Assembly: GCA_964571725.1 (NCBI GenBank)
Contig: CAZNDB010000001.1
Span: 310,001-374,000, forward strand
Direction of reading: 5' to 3'
DNA from: UBA1369 sp964571725
GTDB taxonomy: Bacteria > Patescibacteriota > Gracilibacteria > UBA1369
Length of the DNA stretch: 64,000 bases
The notes under the pieces are model-generated. The model searched no databases, was not told the origin of the DNA, and saw nothing but the letters and a program-made list of their open reading frames with translations. Positions 60,283 through 64,000 of the stretch are shown piece by piece. Positions within the stretch are counted from its first letter, which is position 1; every line of letters begins with the position of its first letter. The position numbers and the translations under genes are program-made.

Positions 60283-61331
60283 TTTTTGGTTTTTACGGTA
60301 TTTAAATTGTCCAGACCCAGATGCTGGTAGGCTCTTTCCGAAGCGGTTCTACCTCTATTGGTGCGCTCTATCATGCCCAATTGCAGTAAATAGGGCTCAT
60401 ATACGTCTTCAATTGTGCCCTCATCGTCGCTGGTTGCCGCAGCGATGCTTCCCAGTCCCACCGGGCCTCCGTGGAATTTTTCAATAATGGTCGACAGAAT
60501 TAGTCTGTCAGTTTCTTCCAGCCCAAGCTCATCGATTCCCAAAAGATTTAGACAGTTCCTTACTATTTTGGCATCAATCTCCTGATGTTGATGGACCAGT
60601 GAAAAGTCTCTGACTCGCTTTAACAGTCTGTTGGCAATTCTGGGCGTTTGTCTGGATGACCTGGCCAGCAATTGGGCCGCATTATCCTGTATGGATATGT
60701 TAAGTTTAGCGGCAGAGCGATTGATAATTTCCGTAATTTCTTCAACTGAATAAAACTGCAGTTTATAGATCGCGCCAAAACGATCCCTGAGCGGTGAGGA
60801 AAGCATGCTTACCTTGGTGGTGGCGCCAACCAGTGTAAACCTGGGCAATTTCAATCTCATCGTTTTGGCGGCAGGCCCTTTGCCTATTACCAGATCGATG
60901 GCAAAGTCTTCCATGGCCGAGTAAAGAATTTCTTCAATAGCGGGCTTTAACCTGTGGATTTCATCAATAAACAGGATATCATTCTCTTTTAAATTGGTGA
61001 TAATTGAGGCAATGTCGCCCTGTTTTTCCAGAGCAGGTCCGGAGGTAATCCTGACGCTGGCTCCTACCTCATTACCGATTATATTGGCCAGGGTGGTCTT
61101 ACCCAATCCCGGAGGACCATACAATAAAACATGATCAAGCGGCTCCTTCCTTAGTTTGGAGGACTCAATCAAATAATTCAGATTGGTCTTTATTTCAGCC
61201 TGTCCGACATATTCCCCCAACACTTTGGGCCGCAGACTGGTATCCAGCTTGTTGTCCGTTTCAGAAACCGCGACTGAATCCAGCACGGCTTCAGTACCAC
61301 TTTTTTTATTGGAGAATCTCTTGATTGTCAC
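60279..61331 (-). CDS. ruvB: Holliday junction branch-migration helicase RuvB
   Basis: AAA+ motor that drives branch migration with RuvA. 350 residues from a GTG start. A variable N-terminal tail (about 1-28) precedes SLRPKVLGEYVGQ, Walker A GPPGLGKT (about 71), Walker B ILFIDEIHRL, sensor LVGATTKVS, the Arg-finger region LRDRFG, and the winged-helix end GMIERTNRGRTASERAYQHLGL. All motifs are intact. ruvA and ruvC are not adjacent. Confidence 0.97.
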   Translation of the reverse strand: MTIKRFSNKKSGTEAVLDSVAVSETDNKLDTSLRPKVLGEYVGQAEIKTNLNYLIESSKLRKEPLDHVLLYGPPGLGKTTLANIIGNEVGASVRITSGPALEKQGDIASIITNLKENDILFIDEIHRLKPAIEEILYSAMEDFAIDLVIGKGPAAKTMRLKLPRFTLVGATTKVSMLSSPLRDRFGAIYKLQFYSVEEITEIINRSAAKLNISIQDNAAQLLARSSRQTPRIANRLLKRVRDFSLVHQHQEIDAKIVRNCLNLLGIDELGLEETDRLILSTIIEKFHGGPVGLGSIAAATSDDEGTIEDVYEPYLLQLGMIERTNRGRTASERAYQHLGLDNLNTVKTKK

Positions 61332-61367
61332 TGCTCGAAGTTAATTTGCCCTGGCAATATAGCAAAT

Positions 61368-61949
61368 TTAATTCTTTGAAGCTACTTTACTAGCCGGGGA
61401 TTCGATATTCTGACTAATTGTGAAGGCATCGGAAGCCTTGGCGGCCGGCGTATGTTCATGCAGGGCAGCATGTTTCCGTGCCAGGTTGACCACAAAAAAT
61501 TTGATTTCTTCCGGATCGGGCGCCTCCGTAAAGATCATGACGGTTTTGGTGGAAGACGTTTCAATCTTGAACAAGCCGAAATCGAACCATTTAATTTTTG
61601 ACAGGAACCCGTTTTCAACGGAACTGATATCCTGGATGTCATCCAGGGCGGCCTGAGTTTCCAGGTACTTAAACAGATTAATCCAGTCCAGATGAACGAT
61701 TCTTTGATTGGTTATGACCAGCGTATCCAGATAATACATCAGGGAATCATAGAACTGTATCAGCGCGAACAGCACAAAAATTGAAGTCATAATAATCATG
61801 TCCAGCCAGTTGGGTGAGATAAAACTGAAAATATAGGCCAGCATAAAAAAAGGCAGACTGGCCAGCCAGATTTTTACGGCTCTGGTGACAAAGAAAAGTT
61901 TATGATGATGATAAACTTTTACGATTTTTTCGTTAGACTGAAGTTTCAT
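61368..61949 (-). CDS. PH-domain membrane protein (YdbS-like)
   Basis: 193 residues. Two hydrophobic segments (about 25-45 and 48-70) are followed by a bacterial PH-like beta domain (about 75-165) with the typical LVITNQRIVHLDWINLF strand pair and DIQDISSVENGFLSKIKWFDFG. The last 30 residues are Ala/Ser/Lys-rich. Such proteins are usually inner-membrane proteins of unknown role. Ends 37 bp before ruvB in the same direction. Confidence 0.8.
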   Translation of the reverse strand: MKLQSNEKIVKVYHHHKLFFVTRAVKIWLASLPFFMLAYIFSFISPNWLDMIIMTSIFVLFALIQFYDSLMYYLDTLVITNQRIVHLDWINLFKYLETQAALDDIQDISSVENGFLSKIKWFDFGLFKIETSSTKTVMIFTEAPDPEEIKFFVVNLARKHAALHEHTPAAKASDAFTISQNIESPASKVASKN

Positions 61950-62026
61950 GTATTTGCCAAATTAAACTAAAGCAAATATTAACACAATTCCCTTAAAAAG
62001 CAATTATTTGGAAGATACATTTAAAA

Positions 62027-62103
62027 TGGTGCGCCCGACACGATTTGAACGTGTGACCTTTGCCTTAGAAGGGCACTGCTCTATCCAACTGAGCTACGGG
62101 CGC
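62027..62103 (-). tRNA. tRNA-Arg (anticodon UCU)
   Basis: Acceptor GCGCCCG/CGGGCGC, D-stem GCTC/GAGC, anticodon loop CTTCTAA (UCU), T-arm ACACG/CGTGT with TTCAAAT, discriminator A and encoded CCA (62027-62029). The anticodon stem has a G-A mismatch at 27-43; other pairs are normal. Confidence 0.92.
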
Positions 62104-62151
62104 ATAGCGTAGACGATATTAATTAACACCGCAGCTTAAATCAACTGAAAA

Positions 62152-64000
62152 TTATACCTGGCTGTAAAAATTGGCGATTTGATCCAGACTTACCACCAGG
62201 TTATTTTCAAATTTAATTTTCCCGCTGGCCTGCATCAGGATAGTCTTATAGAGGATTTGGGCAACCTCGGCCCTGGTCATGTTTTCATTGGGCCTGAATT
62301 TATTGGTGCTGGAATCAATCAGGTTTTTATCTTTGGCCAGCGCCACATAAGAATAAAACCACTCATTGCCGGCGACATCCGCGTAGGGCTGTTTCACTGT
62401 GACATAATCTTTTCCGTTGAATCCGGAGGCTTCCATCAGCATTTTAATAAACTCAGCTCTGGTCACAGAATTGGCCGGTTTGAAAAGATTTCCCGGATAG
62501 CCCTTTACCACACCTTCATTTTGGGCAGCGGCAATGTATCGGGCGTACCAGGCTTTCGAATCGGTATCACTGAATTCCAGAACCGCTTTGGGTTTAACTT
62601 CTTTGTTTAAACCTTCGTAAATAAATTTTAAGGCTTCCACCCGTGATACGTTGCTTTCCGGCTTAAAAGATCCGTCCGGGTAGCCTCTGACTATATCATT
62701 GTTTTTCAGGAAGTTGATTGCCACAAAACTCTCATCGTTCTGGTCCAGATCTGTAAATCCGCTTTCCTGCAATATTTCAGACGTTTTGGTAATATCGCCC
62801 ATCGTAGCACTTACTCTGATCCCGAAACCGGCGTTTGGCGTCAAGGTGAATTCTGCTACCCCCTCGGCAAAATCCTGGCCGTTGAGGTAGGATTTGTTCA
62901 GGGTGGCACTGCCGTTTTCAACTTTTAGATAAACTTCATTGTCGGGTTTAAAATTCGTTATAATTTGGCCGTCTTTATCCAGGGCCAGCAATTTGAAGGT
63001 CTGTGCGGTTCCGATCTTGAATGAACTATTATATTTTAGCTCAAAATCAGCCAGTTCCTGACCCGCTGGGGTAACATCTACCGTTGGTTGTACAGATACA
63101 TTGACCGGTTGCACCGGATCCGACGGGGCAACATCGATTGGAGGAAGTTCGTCGGTAGTAGTGGCCGTGTTGGTGGAAGTCGGCTCTACGGGTGTGTTTA
63201 CTGTGGGTTGAACCGTAGTTGTAGACGTTGTTCCGGAAGATGAATAATTTCTATATTTCTGAACGTAAACCATCGGACTGATAGTTGTGGCCAGGGCTTT
63301 TTCCTTTCCCAGCCCGGCATTCACCGCTTCCCAGAAACTCAGGCCGGCGTCGGCAGCCTCCTTGGAGGTATAAGGCCAGTATAAATGCCAGGGAGCCTGA
63401 TCGTTATCTATCTGGAAGTGAACGTGGGGCGTGGTCGTGGTCCCCGAGTTACCGCTGTAACCGATCAATTGCCCCTTGCTGACCAGATCACCTTCGGCTA
63501 CGGAAAGAGAGGACATGTGACCATATCCCGAATAATAAGTGGTGAGCGAATTGGGATTATCGATTGAGGGTACATTATCGTGTCTTAATACAACATGGTT
63601 CCCGTAGCCGCCCGTCGAGTTGACGGCCTTGAAAACTACGGCATTGGCAATGGCATAAACCGGTGTACCGTAGGGTATTTTAATATCAACCGCCAAGTGG
63701 CTTCCGGCATACTCCTGACCGTCCAGTTTATAATTGCCCATATAGGGAGTGCTGAAAGTCACCTGGGCGTTTCTGATGGCTTTGTCTGAAGCTTTGGAAA
63801 AATCGAGACTGGAAAAGGGGACTGTCAGTTGGCTTGGTATGTAATCGGGGAGGTCAATAAATTTGTTCAGGGGGATCTGATCATAGCTGGCTTTCCATTC
63901 CGTAGTTGAAAGATCAACCCAACTGGGTGCTCTTTTGATGGGAGCGGTGGTTCCGTCAAAAGCCGCCGATTGTTTTCCCGCCAGAAGATTTGCCTGAAAA
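62152..64000 (-). CDS. M23 peptidase with three C-terminal SLH domains (partial)
   Basis: The frame is open to the right window edge, so the N-terminus is missing; 615 residues are visible. A GTG at 63760-63762 is internal, since in-frame coding continues upstream. The M23 domain is in the first half, with HLAVD (HxxxD), GYGHMSSL and HVHFQID, all zinc ligands present. A Thr/Pro/Val linker and a beta-rich domain follow. Three SLH repeats end the protein (FLKNNDIVRGYPDGSFKP, AQNEGVVKGYPGNLFKP, AKDKNLIDSSTNKFRP, each followed by T/SRVEA- or TRAEx-type helices). SLH domains usually bind pyruvylated wall polymer, the likely product of the CsaB-like enzyme in this window. Confidence 0.88.
   Translation of the reverse strand, partial: FQANLLAGKQSAAFDGTTAPIKRAPSWVDLSTTEWKASYDQIPLNKFIDLPDYIPSQLTVPFSSLDFSKASDKAIRNAQVTFSTPYMGNYKLDGQEYAGSHLAVDIKIPYGTPVYAIANAVVFKAVNSTGGYGNHVVLRHDNVPSIDNPNSLTTYYSGYGHMSSLSVAEGDLVSKGQLIGYSGNSGTTTTPHVHFQIDNDQAPWHLYWPYTSKEAADAGLSFWEAVNAGLGKEKALATTISPMVYVQKYRNYSSSGTTSTTTVQPTVNTPVEPTSTNTATTTDELPPIDVAPSDPVQPVNVSVQPTVDVTPAGQELADFELKYNSSFKIGTAQTFKLLALDKDGQIITNFKPDNEVYLKVENGSATLNKSYLNGQDFAEGVAEFTLTPNAGFGIRVSATMGDITKTSEILQESGFTDLDQNDESFVAINFLKNNDIVRGYPDGSFKPESNVSRVEALKFIYEGLNKEVKPKAVLEFSDTDSKAWYARYIAAAQNEGVVKGYPGNLFKPANSVTRAEFIKMLMEASGFNGKDYVTVKQPYADVAGNEWFYSYVALAKDKNLIDSSTNKFRPNENMTRAEVAQILYKTILMQASGKIKFENNLVVSLDQIANFYSQV

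Noticed and set aside
1..64000. Possible UGA recoding (code 25) because of the Patescibacteria signature
   Set aside because: Several genes end at TGA, including coupled ATGA overlaps in the rml operon, and no in-frame TGA is needed to keep a conserved protein intact.
1..64000. CRISPR arrays, rRNA genes, complete insertion sequences
   Set aside because: No regularly spaced short direct repeats, no rRNA sequence and no transposase were seen in reading the window.

Overview
The window looks like chromosome of a Patescibacteria (CPR) bacterium. The signs are type IV secretion pilin-like proteins with repeated paired membrane segments, PKD-repeat surface proteins, very large proteins with no recognisable relatives, A-rich leaders with almost no Shine-Dalgarno sequences, and compact core operons. 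TGA is used as a stop (in the overlapping infB-distal sugar genes and at 17501), so the code is standard and the recoded Gracilibacteria/Absconditabacteria are excluded. I cannot name a phylum with confidence.

Layout. 1-449 is the end of a surface protein, followed by secE-nusG on the minus strand. 1.45-11.2 kb is a surface operon: two pilin-like membrane proteins, a 1587-residue pilin/PKD fusion, an 860-residue PKD membrane protein and a small membrane protein. 11.2-20.7 kb mixes tRNA-Gln, gpmI, nth, an M23 peptidase, rpmA, a SixA-like phosphatase and tRNA-His. 21.1-34.4 kb is mostly a minus-strand run of giant unknown proteins (536, 788, 1468, 127 and 1072 residues); the 1468-residue one carries a metallophosphoesterase domain between Pro/Ala linkers. 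34.5-37.9 kb holds tig, a LapA-like protein, a winged-helix regulator, rplS and rnhB. 38.7-39.9 kb is csaB-like. 44.6-50.5 kb is infB followed by a dTDP-sugar operon (FdtA-like cupin, rmlB, rmlD, rmlA; no rmlC). 50.5-54.0 kb holds two small genes and a 988-residue SGNH plus alpha/beta hydrolase fusion. 54-64 kb holds rpsA, rsmE, clpC with a CIRCE operator, a lipoprotein, ruvB, a PH-domain protein, tRNA-Arg and a partial M23/SLH surface protein.

The most striking feature is a set of four transcription units (about 13.6-14.5, 37.9-38.7, 39.9-43.3 and 43.4-44.6 kb) that do not resemble their surroundings. They are strongly GC-rich, have textbook Shine-Dalgarno sequences, own promoters, structured leaders and strong GC-rich terminator hairpins. 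They encode mostly exported proteins of proteobacterial or myxobacterial style: lipoproteins, a Gly-rich MopE-like protein, and a protein ending in a probable outer-membrane beta-barrel. One unit is bracketed by a perfect 16-bp inverted repeat. Three of the four surround csaB between rnhB and the rml genes, suggesting an insertion hot spot beside cell-surface genes.

All function calls come from reading motifs and sequence. No database search, structure prediction or computed composition was available.
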